Below, in pieces: positions 46,968 through 57,972 of a DNA stretch of 64,000 nucleotides. Location of the stretch: assembly GCF_020520425.1 (NCBI RefSeq), contig NC_079492.1:65587671-65651670 (forward strand). Reading direction: 5' to 3'. Each line of letters opens with the position of its first letter. Position 1 is the stretch's first letter. This DNA is from Spinacia oleracea. Lineage: Eukaryota > Streptophyta > Magnoliopsida > Caryophyllales > Amaranthaceae. The notes below the pieces were generated by a model. It was not told the origin of the DNA. It saw only the letters and a list, made by a program, of their open reading frames with translations, and made no database searches. A program made the position numbers and the translations under genes.

Positions 46968-49931
46968 ATGCATAGGACTGGTCCTGCCACTTGGTGCCGA
47001 TCAGGAAATCAACGGTTAGTGCGTCTCGAAGATACATCGCCAACACCAGGTTTAGCGACTCCAAGCTCCATCCGTCATCCCTTATTTCAAGGATCTCCGC
47101 TTCCCCAACCTCGATTCACACCCTCAAACATGTCCATCGAAGAATTGCGAGACCAGATGGCTCAAATGACCCAACTCATGGGCCAACTGAAAATGGAAAA
47201 CGAAGCCTTAGCTGCTGTACAAGCCAAAAATGACCTCGATAACGAGAAGAGGATTGAAAAAATGGTCCTACAGCAAACCATGGGGAGCAAGTACTTCTCC
47301 CTCGATCCTGAACCTTTTCCTGGCAAACTACCAGAAAAGTTTATTTCATCTGACTTACCAAAGTTTAAAGCTACGGACAATCCCCGTGATCATCTATTGA
47401 GCTTTGTGAATGCCACGAACTTGAAAGGCGTGGACAAGTCCATGTATTTACCTGCCTTTCCTTTGTCCTTGGAACCTGTGCCGTTCAAATGGTACTATCA
47501 CCAGGACCCTAAGCTCTTCCCCACTTTGGAAGACTTTGTCAATGTCTTCATCAAGCAATACTCGTCGAACATGGATTTTCAAGTCACCATGCACGAGCTG
47601 GAAGTTCTCTCCCAAAAGAAAAATGAGGGTTTCACAACCTACTTTGCTAGATGGAGGGATCAGGCGGCCCAACTAATCAATAGGCCTCCTGAAACAGAAT
47701 TGGTCCAAAAATTCATTGACAACCTGGACCTGGCTTACAGACAACACCTTAGATACCTGGGACTTGACACTTTCAAAAGAGTTTATGATGTGGGAATAAA
47801 GATCGAGGATGATCTCGCAAAAACAATACCAAGTAAACCCGCATACAAAAGCAACACCTACAACAGGGGCAACACATCTCAAGCCCAAGAAGTCCATGCC
47901 GTAGAAGAGACTCCCGCCCGAAGAAGCCCTGGAAGATGGGTTCGAGACCGAAAGTTTGCCCCACTCGGGTCGACTTTGGTACAAGCCTTCGAAAGACTAA
48001 CCAATCAAGGAAAGTTGAGACCTATAGGCCCCACCCGTGACCCTCCTGTCAAGAGCAAATATTGGGTCGAAGGTACTTATTGCGAATTCCATCAAGGAAA
48101 TGGACATGACACTGAAAACTGCTGGAACCTAAAAAATACAATCCAAGACATGATAGAGGATGAAGTGATACCTCTCCCTAACGTTGGCAAACCCAACAAC
48201 AACAAGAGCCCACTCGGCTCTTGTCACATCTCTCTCGACCAACCAGAAAATGAGAACTTTGACCCTACGGTGTACATTACAGCACAAGGTACACCACTCG
48301 CTGTGGTCCCTGTGGATCGAATCGAGAGAGAAGTGTGCGGTGTGTGGGATGATGAGGCTGAAGATATTTACCTATCTCAAGTGTCGGGCCAGGACCTCTT
48401 TACTGAAACTTGGCCCGGGTATGCTCTCATTGACACCACCCCTAAGGAGCCCGAGGTTGACAACCTCACCCGATCCGGAAGAATATACCAGTCGGATATT
48501 CGCCCACCTCCTATGGACGATATCCCAGTTAGGCAAACTCCTGAGAATGGACGGCACACCACCATCGCGGAAGTCATTGAAAATCCTCTCTTGAAACAAC
48601 TAAAAAGAACTAAAGCCGAAATTACCATATGGGATCTCATGTGTACTTCAAAGGAACATCGCGAGAAGCTTATTCGCTCACTCGACCTCATCTCAGTACC
48701 TACAGATATCACACCTGACTCATTGGTTAACCACGTCACGAGAGATGCCGGAGAAAAGGCCATAGTTTTCACGGACAAAGACTTGCCCAAAGAGGGGGGT
48801 GCTCACAATAAAGCCCTCTATCTAGTAGTTGGATGCAAAGGACAAAACATCCCCCTAGCGCTCGTAGATAACGGTTCAGCGGTTAATGTTTGCCCATTGC
48901 GAACCGCCCATTGCTTGGGGCTAGGAAACGATGACTTCCAAACCTCCACGCAAGGGGTACGAGCTTATGATAACTCCCGAAGGCCTGTATTGGGAAAAAT
49001 CAACCTTACCATACAAACCGGGCCTGTGGCACGCACCACGGAGTTTCAAATAATCGACATCAAGCCCACTTTCAACCTCCTCTTAGGGAGACCTTGGCTC
49101 CATGACTTAGGAGGTGTGTCTTCTACCTTGCACCAAATGGTTAAACTTAACCATAACGGGGTAATACTAGAAATCCGCGCCCCTCCTCTCGACGTCAGTT
49201 GTACTAAGGTTGGAACGGCCGAAACTGCAGACGACCTTTACGGGTTTCAAATGGAAGAAGCAATCCAGTTCATCGAAGACTATGATCCAACATTCCTAGA
49301 CCCGCACGCATCCCGAGTCATCCCTAGAATGCTGTTAGCTCAAGGTTATTTCCCTGGAACCCCATTAGGCATAAGGAAGAAGGAATGCACATTCCATCCT
49401 TTACCCAACAAATCTACTCCCTTTGGCTTAGGCTATGAACCAACGGAGGAAGATATTGTTGACCGCCTGTCTAGGCTACGCCTTAACAAGGCCAAATAAA
49501 CCACCCTCCTTCCCCCGTATCAAAGAACCCTTAACGGGATGTTCGTTCGGGAAGGAGAAGGACACCCATGCTGTGATTTCCCTGAACCCTTCGTTCAGGA
49601 TGGCTTGCTAAAACCAGGATTTGAAATCTTCCATGACTGCCACACCTTGGATGAGGCACCCCACCTCACCAAGACTAAAACAGCTGAAATATTGGACGAC
49701 CAGGCTCTATGGACATTGTTTAACGAATCGAGGCCTATGGAGGACGAGACTGTGATGACTACCCTAGCTTTACAAGATGAAGGTTTCGATCCAACCCGGT
49801 TAATCGCTCCTGCATCAACACTAGAAGAGATCGAGAACGGATGGGTGAAGACATATCAGTGGGTCAATGCAAAAGGAATAGAATTCAAGATGAGCACCGA
49901 TGAAGGACCAAAGTTTAATTTACGAGACTAA
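46968..49931 (+). pseudogene. Tat Gag-protease, element 2 (nearly intact)
   Basis: 843 codons are open from the ATG at 46968 to a TAA at 49497-49499, where element 1 has a Gln codon; the same frame then continues to 49931. Order: coiled N-terminal region (about residues 60-110), Gag core (about 150-280; WYYHQDPK, FTTYFARWRDQAAQL), CX2HX4HX4C knuckle (CEFHQGNGHDTENC), linker, then the protease motif DNGSAVNVCP and LLGRPWLHDLGG. The last codons are frame-shifted relative to element 1. With only one early stop near the C terminus, Gag and protease could still be made. No RT or integrase follows. Confidence 0.85.
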
Positions 49932-51192
49932 ACCCAAGGCTTGAGCCACATAGAGCACCGTAGTAAAAAGCGCCTAGTAGTTCTTTAGATTGGTAAAAAA
50001 ATTATAATAAAGACTTTAGATGGTCCTAAAACCCCTTAGAATATAGGTCAATTTTATTTCAGTGTGTTTTCCTTACTTTCCAAATTAATAAAGGCGTAAT
50101 ATTTCTCCTAAAAATTCTATTCTAACACTAAGTAAGCACCAAATGTACTTGCAAAATACAAAAATAAAGAGGCGGCCCACTCTAGGCCCAACAAACGAGG
50201 CCCACTCGGTCTTGAAATAGTGCCATGGGAACCAATTCCCGAAACCCACAAAATAAACCGCACCATCCCCTTCATATCCCCAAAACATAAAGGTCAACCA
50301 GTGTCATCATAAAAGTCAATCCATGCAACCCAAAGAAATCGAAGGAAATCAAAATCCAAAACAAATGCAAATGTTGCTTAAAAAGGGGAATTAATAAAAC
50401 GTAACCCCACCATACCCTTCAAAAACGACACGCACCTCAACCCACCTCAAAAGCCTACACAAAGATCTTCATAACTCCCGCACCCTAACCCCATTTTCAA
50501 AATCGTTTCGAGCCACGAATAGAAAAAATTAATCCGGACAAAAATGCGTCTCACGCTAACAGTCAAAAAAGCCTCCGAAATAGCCTCAAAATCAATTTTT
50601 ATACAAGTAAAAAGCAAAGCACTAAAACGAAGAAAAAAGAAATAAATGCAAGAACACGTGAAGCAAAGCGTCAAAAACGACCGCCAGAAATCATTTTCAG
50701 CGCCCAGGGCTGGGCGCTGAAATCTTTGACGCCCCAGCCTGGGCGTTGAAACTCTCTGCCTGCCTAAATTTTTTAGAAGTGCTCGTCATTTTATCCGCAC
50801 ATAACGGAAAAATGACGAACACTTGGGGGGTACAGCACGTATCCAAATAGGCTCACCAAAAAAATATAGCCATGCAAACAATAGCCGAATTTCATTTTTT
50901 ACGCGACTTACGGCAAAAAAAAAACGGCAGACGAAAATAATGATAATACTTCACTCATTTGACCGGTTAAGTAATATGCTTCCACCTCAGGGCATATCTA
51001 TTAAAATCCGGCATCTTAGAATTTATTCCAGCTAGAACTACGCGCGACCTGATTCTGACAAGATACGTAGGCAATCCTTACCAAGGATTCGGTCCAATAA
51101 AAAAAAACATATATAAATTGTGCAAAAGTATTAGACATATAAAAATATAAAAAAGAGGAGAAACAAAAATGAAAATGAAACTAAAGTACGAC
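49932..51192. other. Spacer between convergent genes, element 2
   Basis: Homologous to 10810-12048. No gene is visible; it contains the GC palindrome at 50694-50752. Confidence 0.6.
50694..50752. repeat. GC double palindrome between convergent genes, element 2
   Basis: GCGCCCAGGGCTGGGCGC plus ACGCCCCAGCCTGGGCGT with the TTTCA/TGAAA frame. Confidence 0.85.
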
Positions 51193-51198
51193 TTTATT
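51193..51198 (-). terminator. Poly(A) signal of the antisense PMD gene, element 2
   Basis: AATAAA on the minus strand, about 95 bp after the stop codon, conserved with element 1. Confidence 0.5.
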
Positions 51199-51292
51199 GA
51201 AAAATAATAAGAAGGAAAACAAAGTGCTAAGAAATGAAAAAACAAACACAACTGAAAAAAATAAAGGGCACCTACACCTAGCAAGAACTACA

Positions 51293-53103
51293 CTACTCTA
51301 GTTCTTCCGGATCATCAAATAAAGTCTTGTAGAGGGCAATGTTCGCAGGATCCACCCCCACAGTCTTCTGCGCTGCCCCTATATCAATCTCCATAAGAAC
51401 CGGCTCCTGGACACTAACTTCCAAAGATGCCAAGGCTTCAGAAACATTCTCGGTTTTAGCCCGCTCAGCCTCAAGGGCACAGACAATGGTGGGAGAAGAA
51501 TTATTATCATCAACTAGACTAGCCACTGTTTCTACAGGCGGCTGAGCCTTCCTAACCCATACATTGTTCCGGCAAAGATCTCCGCGGGAGCCTGCACTTC
51601 TTTTAACAACAGCAAGCCCCTTCATGTTAGGCACCTTTTTACGCCTAGAACTGGAACGGGGAGGAACTTCCTTTCGTTTTCGATCAGGACGAGCTTTCAC
51701 AGTCTTAATACCATGGGTACGAGGATTGGCAGAATCACGGCCCTCATATCTGACCCGAATGCGAGGTATCAAAAGCTCAGTCGGCTCCCCATTTCGAGCC
51801 TCGGTCCTCACAGCCTTATCATCGGAGCTCATCCACAACTTGTAGTTTTCAGAAAGACCCACAAAGCCATTTGTAGCTACGGCCCAACGCGGGAGACCAT
51901 CATATTACTTAGCCCACGCTTGAACCCGTGCTTGTGAAAAGGCCGCTACTTTAGGTGGTACCGTATCAGAAAAGGGGATAGTCTGCCTTAAACCGTATTG
52001 ACGCATGACTCGGTAAGGGAAAATATAAGTGGGTCGAGATAGCCCCAACAAGGAAACATAAACCGATACATCAAAACCCCCCGTCATAGTAGTCAAACCC
52101 CACCACGGTACCACCCACTTAATAGAACAGATACCATGAGTAAAAAAGGAGGCCCACTCGGCCTCGTCCTGGCCTCGGTGCAAATATTTTCGGTTACCCA
52201 AGGCTATAGGGCGATAATGTTTAGGATCGGCAGGAGTTTCCAAGAGCCTAAGTCGTTCCACGAGCCAAATCTGCAAAAAACGGGTACGATCAAAAATAAT
52301 AATAAAAAGAAAACGGTTCCTGGGGCGCAGTTTCAACGCCCAGGACCAGGCGCCGATAATTCTAGCGCCCAGCCCTGGGCGCTGAAACTCAGCCCCAAGG
52401 CAGGACGAATAAAAAATATATATGCAAAAAAACGTATACGTGCGCAAAGAAAAAAAAATCGATTACCTGCAGTAATAGGGGGCTTCCCTTAAAATATTCA
52501 GATTTGGCGTCCTTCTTCAGCTCATCCGCACTCAGCAAAGTCTCGGCAACAACCAACGGCATAATAGAATAGCAACTTTCCATCTGGCTAATCAAGGGGA
52601 TCAACCTTATGTCAACGAACTCACCATTGTTTTTCAACAGCAAATAATGATTCAACAAGCAAAATACAAGGGCTCGAATATTTCTGTTCGGTCATATTCT
52701 TACTAGGCCTAAAGTGGTATTTTACAAGTTTTGCCAAATTAACCTCATCACCTACAACAATTTCAGCAAGCATGTTAGCATCTAGCCCTAGGAAAGCCCC
52801 TATGGTTGTTTTACTCTCTTCAATAGTGCTAGGAGTGGCAGGGGTAGCATTAGTAGGATAACCAAGGATCGCAGCAAATTCATCTGGCAAAGGACATATT
52901 TTGTTGCCCCGAAAGACAAAAACATGATGATCGGAATCCCAAAAGCTTAGGGCTGCGTGCAGAAAATTATAGTAAATGTTAATTTGTTGTAAGCCTAAAA
53001 GTGCCTCTAAGTGGTATTCTTTCAACAAAGCCTTTTCTGTAGGAGTAAGGGCCCGTAGCCAACGCCTAACAGCCCGTTGGAGTGAGAAAGTAGGAATCGA
53101 CAT
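51293..53103 (-). pseudogene. Plant mobile domain-like protein, antisense in Tat element 2
   Basis: Homologous over its whole length to 8897-10710. Exon 1 is 53103-52467, the intron 52271-52466 with the same splice sites, and exon 2 is 52270-51293. The PMD landmarks are kept (VFVFRGNKICPLPDEFAAILGYP, IWLVERL, YIFPYRVMRQYGLRQ). The gene is broken in other places than element 1: a 4-bp deletion near 52680 shifts exon 1, and TAA at 51905-51907 interrupts exon 2. The T run that is seven long in element 1 is six here. Different lesions in each copy suggest the parent gene was intact when the copies arose. Confidence 0.75.
52331..52387. repeat. GC double palindrome in the PMD intron, element 2
   Basis: Two arm pairs, the second GCGCCCAGCCCTGGGCGC, inside intron 52271-52466. 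Confidence 0.85.
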
Positions 53104-53183
53104 GATGAAAGCAAGGAGTAACTAAAACGCAGCAAAGAAAAAGGAAATTAAGAGTGATGGAAAATAGGGACGTATCTAGCCCC

Positions 53184-53191
53184 TATATATA
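53184..53191 (-). promoter_or_regulatory. TATA box of the antisense PMD gene, element 2
   Basis: TATATATA on the minus strand, 81 bp before the ATG at 53103. The GC palindrome starts 82 bp further upstream. Confidence 0.65.
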
Positions 53192-53272
53192 GCTGAACGC
53201 ATCAAGTGACACCCTGATCCCATTCGGAAACGCGTTAAGAAATCCGAAAGTCAAAATTCGCCAGGAAAGGAC

Positions 53273-53330
53273 TTTCAGCGCCCGAAACTGGGCGCCGAAA
53301 TAATTAACGCCCAACCTTGGGCGCCGAAAA
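53273..53330. repeat. GC double palindrome upstream of the PMD gene, element 2
   Basis: GCGCCCGAAACTGGGCGCC and ACGCCCAACCTTGGGCGCC with the TTTC/GAAA frame. Confidence 0.8.
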
Positions 53331-54194
53331 TGCAGCCCAAGGCCCAGATTTCACAAAACGCGGAACAGGATAAGACTTAAAACCGTGTTGCTAGACACGA
53401 GGCCCTATTGCAATTAAGATCAAGCCCAAAAGCACCTTTAAGCTCCCAAATAGCAATAGTAAAACTTGGTCGAAACTTAGACTTGTCTCAAGGAACATAT
53501 ATGTACACTTTTCAAAACAAATATGAAATATCAAGGTCATTCTTCGAAACACCAAAAAATGTTGTTACGTCGTTGGTTTCTCAAATAAAAATGTTTGTCT
53601 GTCAAAAGGTTAATCCAGGCCAGGATAAACCGGATGATATTAAACCTTGTCGCCCCATGACTTCGCCAAAATAGCACACCACTATGAAAGGTCGCTCGCA
53701 CATACGAGCACGACCCCAAACATGATGAAAAGACGTTATGAAGTTTGCGAAAAATGACCAACAAAAGCCCAAGTGCTTGAGGGCTCGCGAAAAGTATACT
53801 CCAACAAAGAGTGCGCAATCGAAATCACATTCCCGGACTACGCTATACGCCGTCCCATGTTTGGATGATCTCAAAATAACATGTTTGACCCCAGAAAAGG
53901 GTCGTCGTTGACACTTGTACATGGTCCTCTGATCAAAGACCAAGTGTGGCAAAAATCGAGCCATAAAGACTAGCTCAAAACCACGAAAGCAGATGGTCGC
54001 AAGACAAAGGTCCGTCTAAACCCGTTGTCAACCCACGTTCAGGTTACAACTGAATTCGAGCATCCCTCGAAAGAATTCTCTCTTGCAAGAATGAACAAAA
54101 GAAATTCTCAAAAAAAAGAAATCACGATGAAAAAATAGGAAACTTGCCCATCTCAGTTGGCAAGATCACGTCACGAACCACGCGAGTTCCAAAA

Positions 54195-54605
54195 CGAAAA
54201 ACGAATTCAGGGACGTCCACCCTCAGCGGGCGGGGTCTGCATCACTAGCCGCGCAGATCCTCAGTTTTCCAAAAATAAAATTTTCAAAATTCAAAATGAA
54301 ACAGGCTCGCCATCTTCAGCCGGCGGGGTCTACGGCGCAAACCACGTAGGTCCTCATTTTCAAAAAATAAACACAAACAAATTTCAAAACAGATTCGTCC
54401 ACTTCTATCGGACGGGGTGTCCACCCTTAGCGGACAGGTTCGCCATCTTTAGCCGGCGGGGTCTACGTCACAAAACCGCGTAGGTCCTTATTTTCAAATT
54501 TCAAAAACAGATTCGTCCACTTCTATCGGACGGGGTGTCCACCCTTAGCGGACAGGCTCGCCATCTTTAGCCGGCGGGGACTGCGTCACTAACCGCGCAG
54601 GTCCT
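54195..54605. repeat. Tandem repeat array homologous to 7367-7770
   Basis: About four units with GGACGGGGTGTCCACCC, AGCGGACAGG and AGCCGGCGGGGTCTACG words. Confidence 0.75.
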
Positions 54606-54638
54606 TAATCACTGCAGCGATAACTTTTTCTGGTTTTC

Positions 54639-54965
54639 CGTTTTTCCAAAAAAGAACGATGTGAGTAGCTTCCCCTTTTTCCAAAGATTGGTTTTCCGTT
54701 TTTTCCAAAAAAGAACGATGTGAGTAGCTTCCCCTTTTTTCCAAAGATTGGTTTTCCGCTTTTTCCAACAAAGAACGATGTGAGTAGCTTCCCCTTTTTC
54801 CAAATATTGGTTTTCCGTTTTTTCCAAAAAAGAACGATGTGAGTAGCTTCCCTTTTTCCAAAGATTGGTTTTCCGTTTTTCCAAAAAAGAACAATGTGAG
54901 TAGCTTTCCCTTTTTTTCCAAAATTTAAAATAATGGTTTTCCGTTATTTTTCCAAAAAGAACGAT
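54639..54965. repeat. 64-bp tandem repeat, about five units
   Basis: Units of TTGGTTTTCCGTTTTTTCC, AAAAAAGAACGATGTGAGTAG and CTTCCCCTTTTTCC. Element 1 has a single unit in the same place (7255-7340), so the array expanded in element 2 alone. The reading frames across it are artefacts. Confidence 0.85.
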
Positions 54966-55378
54966 GTGCTGGATTTTCCTTCCTTTTACGTCCCATAAAA
55001 ACAAGGGGGTTTTCTAGTTTAGCTAACCCTGAAAATGAGAATCTTTAAAAACATTTTTACCTCGTGATTGGGCTTGGCCAGGCCCAATTACACTTTATAG
55101 CTTTGATTTCGAAAACATCTGTAGCTACTCCCAATAACAAAGTGAGGGAGTTTCTACGCCTCTTTAGATACTTCCAATGACAAAGTGAGGGAGTATTCTA
55201 TACTATCCGTTGACAAATCCCAATGACACGTGAGGGATATGTCGACATTTCAAGTGTTGACCCTTAAGTCAAATGTTATCACTCGGGGGCTCGTGAGACC
55301 CTCGCAAAAACAGGTCACCATGACTTGTGAGACGCACTCCGTCTAATACTTTGACCATCGTCTTACTCCAAGACTCAG

Positions 55379-55395
55379 TCAAAGTAGGGGCTAAC
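55379..55395 (+). other. Polypurine tract of Tat element 2
   Basis: TCAAAGTAGGGGCTAAC directly before the 3' LTR start TGTAGACACC. Confidence 0.7.
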
Positions 55396-55865
55396 TGTAG
55401 ACACCTACTTTTGTCCCCATTCCCGAAAGGTAAGGTTCGATGATGAGAACATAAATCTCCACTTGACAACGCATCTCCTATAAAATAATGAATCTCAATT
55501 CCCCTTTTCATTTCACCTGAAACCTGCTATTTATGGAAACCTGCTAAAAATAGTAACTGCCGTAATGGGTAGTTGTTAAAAGTGGCAAATCATAAAAGAT
55601 AGAAACCTGTCAGAATTAGGTGTTGCACTCCAACATAAATCCTAAATGACATAGAAATTGCGAGAGAATCCTATTCCTAATATGATTCGAAAATAAGAGT
55701 CACGCATATATTAATTAAAATCCTAACGAGCCTAGAGTTCGTAACGAGCCCAGACGCATTCCATCACAAGGTTAATACGCACTAAAAGACTCAATTAAAT
55801 CTCAAACACTCCGGATTTTAGGAATCCGAATCTGACTAAGAAAACAGCCCAGACCCTATTTTCAA
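55396..55865 (+). repeat. 3' LTR of Tat element 2, truncated
   Basis: First 470 bp only. It ends CCCTATTTTCAA, the first bases of the GC palindrome. Confidence 0.85.
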
Positions 55866-56834
55866 TTTCCCAACATATTATCTTTATTAGGCGTGATAGA
55901 ACAATCAAATTTAGTTAGTTTAACAGTTCATAAAAGGCGAGGAAAGCAATTAAACCATGGAAAAGGGACGCATTACGACGCACCCTTGAGAGTTGCGTCA
56001 CGGTTCTCAGAAAACTAACCACTTTGACTTTGCTATTTCTCCTTTTATTTAACGAATCTCAAGTTATGGAACAGGATACGTTCTGTTCGATTTATGGATC
56101 GATTGCGACAGAACGCGTGATTAGTTTTGCAGCGTGAGGCTTAGGCTTAGGGGTTTAGAGTCAATACTCAGAATAATAATTGTGTGTTGTGTTTTTTTTT
56201 CACGTCGAACTTGGCTATATTTATAGAAAAGAGTTCGTGGAAAGATAGAATTGTAGAGCTCTAATCCACGGGGAATTAGGAAAGAACACGTCCCAGGTAA
56301 TTTCAGCGCCCAGGCCTGGGCGCCGAAGATTTCGGCGCCCATAGCCAGGCGTTGAAAATAGGATCTGGGTTGTTTTCTTAGTCAGATTCGGTTTCCTAGA
56401 ATCCGGAGTGTTTGAGACTTAATCGAGTCTTTTAGTGTGTATTAACCTTGTGACGGAATGCGTCTGGGCCCGTTACGAACTCTAGGCTCGTTAGGATTTT
56501 AATTAATACGTGACTCTTATTTTCGAATCATTTTAGGAATAGGATACTCTCGTAATCTCTATCTCATTTAGGATTTATGTTGGAGTGCAACACCTAATTC
56601 TGACAGGTTTCTATCTTTTATGACTTGCCACTTTCAACAACTACCCATTACGACAGTTACTATTTTTAGCATGTTTCCATAAATAGCAGGTTTCTATAAA
56701 TAGCAGGTTTCGGGTAAAATGAAAAGGGGAATTGAGATTCGTTATTTTATAGGAGATGCGTTGTCAAGTGGAGATTTATGCTTTCATCATCGAACCTTCC
56801 CTTTCGGGAATGGGGACAAAAGTAGGTGTCTACA
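55863..56834 (-). repeat. Tat LTR piece in inverted orientation
   Basis: Read on the minus strand it starts TGTAGACACC at 56834 and runs 972 bp to a break sharing CAA with the truncated plus-strand LTR. TATA box at 56218-56225. About 470 bp at its outer end are complementary to 55396-55865. Confidence 0.85.
56301..56358. repeat. GC double palindrome in the inverted LTR
   Basis: Perfect palindrome GCGCCCAGGCCTGGGCGC at 56306-56323, 76 bp from the TATA box. Confidence 0.85.
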
Positions 56835-57631
56835 CCAGCCCTTTCAGCGTGTAACTTTAGGCCCAAGTCGTTGCTCGTGGCTTGGCGCCCAAGCTTACAG
56901 CACGCGGGCCATTGTTGGGCGCTGCTGTGTTTTGCTTGGCCCAAGCAAGCTGCTTTGTGCGGGCTTGCTAGCCGTTAGGCCTTGCGTCTCGCAAGCTCGT
57001 CGCACTTCTGATTCGTTTTCCGATTCCGTAATTTATTTTCGATTCGAACAATATTTACGTTTCCGATAGTATTTCTGATTTCGACATTATTTTCCGATTT
57101 CGACAATATTTCCGATTCCGGTAATATTTCCGTTTCCGGCAATATTTCCGATTCCGACAATATTTCTATTTCCGATAATATTTTTCGATACGAACAATAT
57201 TTCCGTTTCCGGCAATATCTTCGACTTGGATAATAGTTATATTTCCGTCATGAACCATATTTCCGTTTCCGACACTATCTCCATTTCCGGCAAATATTCC
57301 CTTTTGCTTTTTGATGGTTTTAGCTCCCACTGGAACCTAGATCCATCATTTCTGAATGACTATAAATAGAGTAATTAATGAATATTATATTCACTTAAAT
57401 ACTTGATCCGTTCACGCACTATTTGTGTTACCCTACGGGTTCAGTCAAGAGTAAGCTAGCTGTGGATTAATATTATTAATTCCACTTGAACTGAAGCGGT
57501 CTCTAGCTAGACATTCAGATCACTTGATCTCATTAAATTATTAACTTGTTAATTAATACTGAACCGCATTTATTAGACTTAGCATTAAATGCATTAAATG
57601 CAAACTTGGACCAAGGGCATTATTTCTTTCA
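56835..57631 (-). repeat. Copia 5' LTR, outer part
   Basis: Resumes homology at the equivalent of about 36263 (CCAGCCCTT...CAGCGTGT) and ends TTTCA like the 3' LTR. It includes the TTCCG array at 57012-57300. Confidence 0.8.
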
Positions 57632-57910
57632 TAAGGAACTTAATTTGACCAAAAAAACTGAAAGTACTAAAAACAACCGAACAAAATTTGTAACAAGAAA
57701 AAATTAAATCCATTAAATCGAACAAAAAGTCCAAGCCATAATTAAAACACAAAAACTGTGTAAAAACACGGAAAAAAATACCCGTGCAAATTGAAAAAGA
57801 TGAAAATGCAAGAAGGAATCGCAAAGTAAAATCGAGAATCGAAGATGATCGATGATCGAAGAACTCGAAGATCGAAGATGAGGATCTGAGGAAGGAGAGA
57901 GAAAACGGGA

Positions 57911-57972
<62 letters not shown>

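Larger units (their letters stand above)
44487..55865 (+). mobile_element. Tat-type element 2, non-autonomous (plus strand)
   Basis: Same organisation as element 1 but in the opposite orientation: 5' LTR, primer site, leader, gag-pro, antisense PMD gene, two tandem-repeat arrays, PPT (55379-55395) and the start of a 3' LTR (55396-55865). The 3' LTR breaks off after about 470 bp at the GC palindrome and joins an inverted LTR piece. The 5' LTR is about 220 bp shorter than in element 1 and lacks the TATA box. Flanking Copia LTR sequence does not abut cleanly, so no target duplication survives. Confidence 0.85.
35669..57631 (-). mobile_element. Copia element (minus strand) with nested insertions
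   Basis: 3' LTR 35669-37028, internal 37029-44188 and 5' LTR 44189-44486 plus 56835-57631. A 4.6 kb probable solo LTR (38005-42571) and a Tat element with an extra LTR piece (44487-56834) are inserted. In element sense the LTR starts TGAAGG and ends CTTACA, with an AAGTGGGAGAT polypurine tract before the 3' LTR and a primer site after the 5' LTR. Gag, protease and integrase are gone; only a broken reverse transcriptase segment remains. The 5-bp flanks (CAAGC and TAAGG) do not match. Confidence 0.8.

Noticed and set aside
54589..55004. ORFs with repeated GKLLT and FFGKTENQ blocks
   Set aside because: They are the 64-bp tandem repeat read in frame; element 1 has only one unit and no such ORF.
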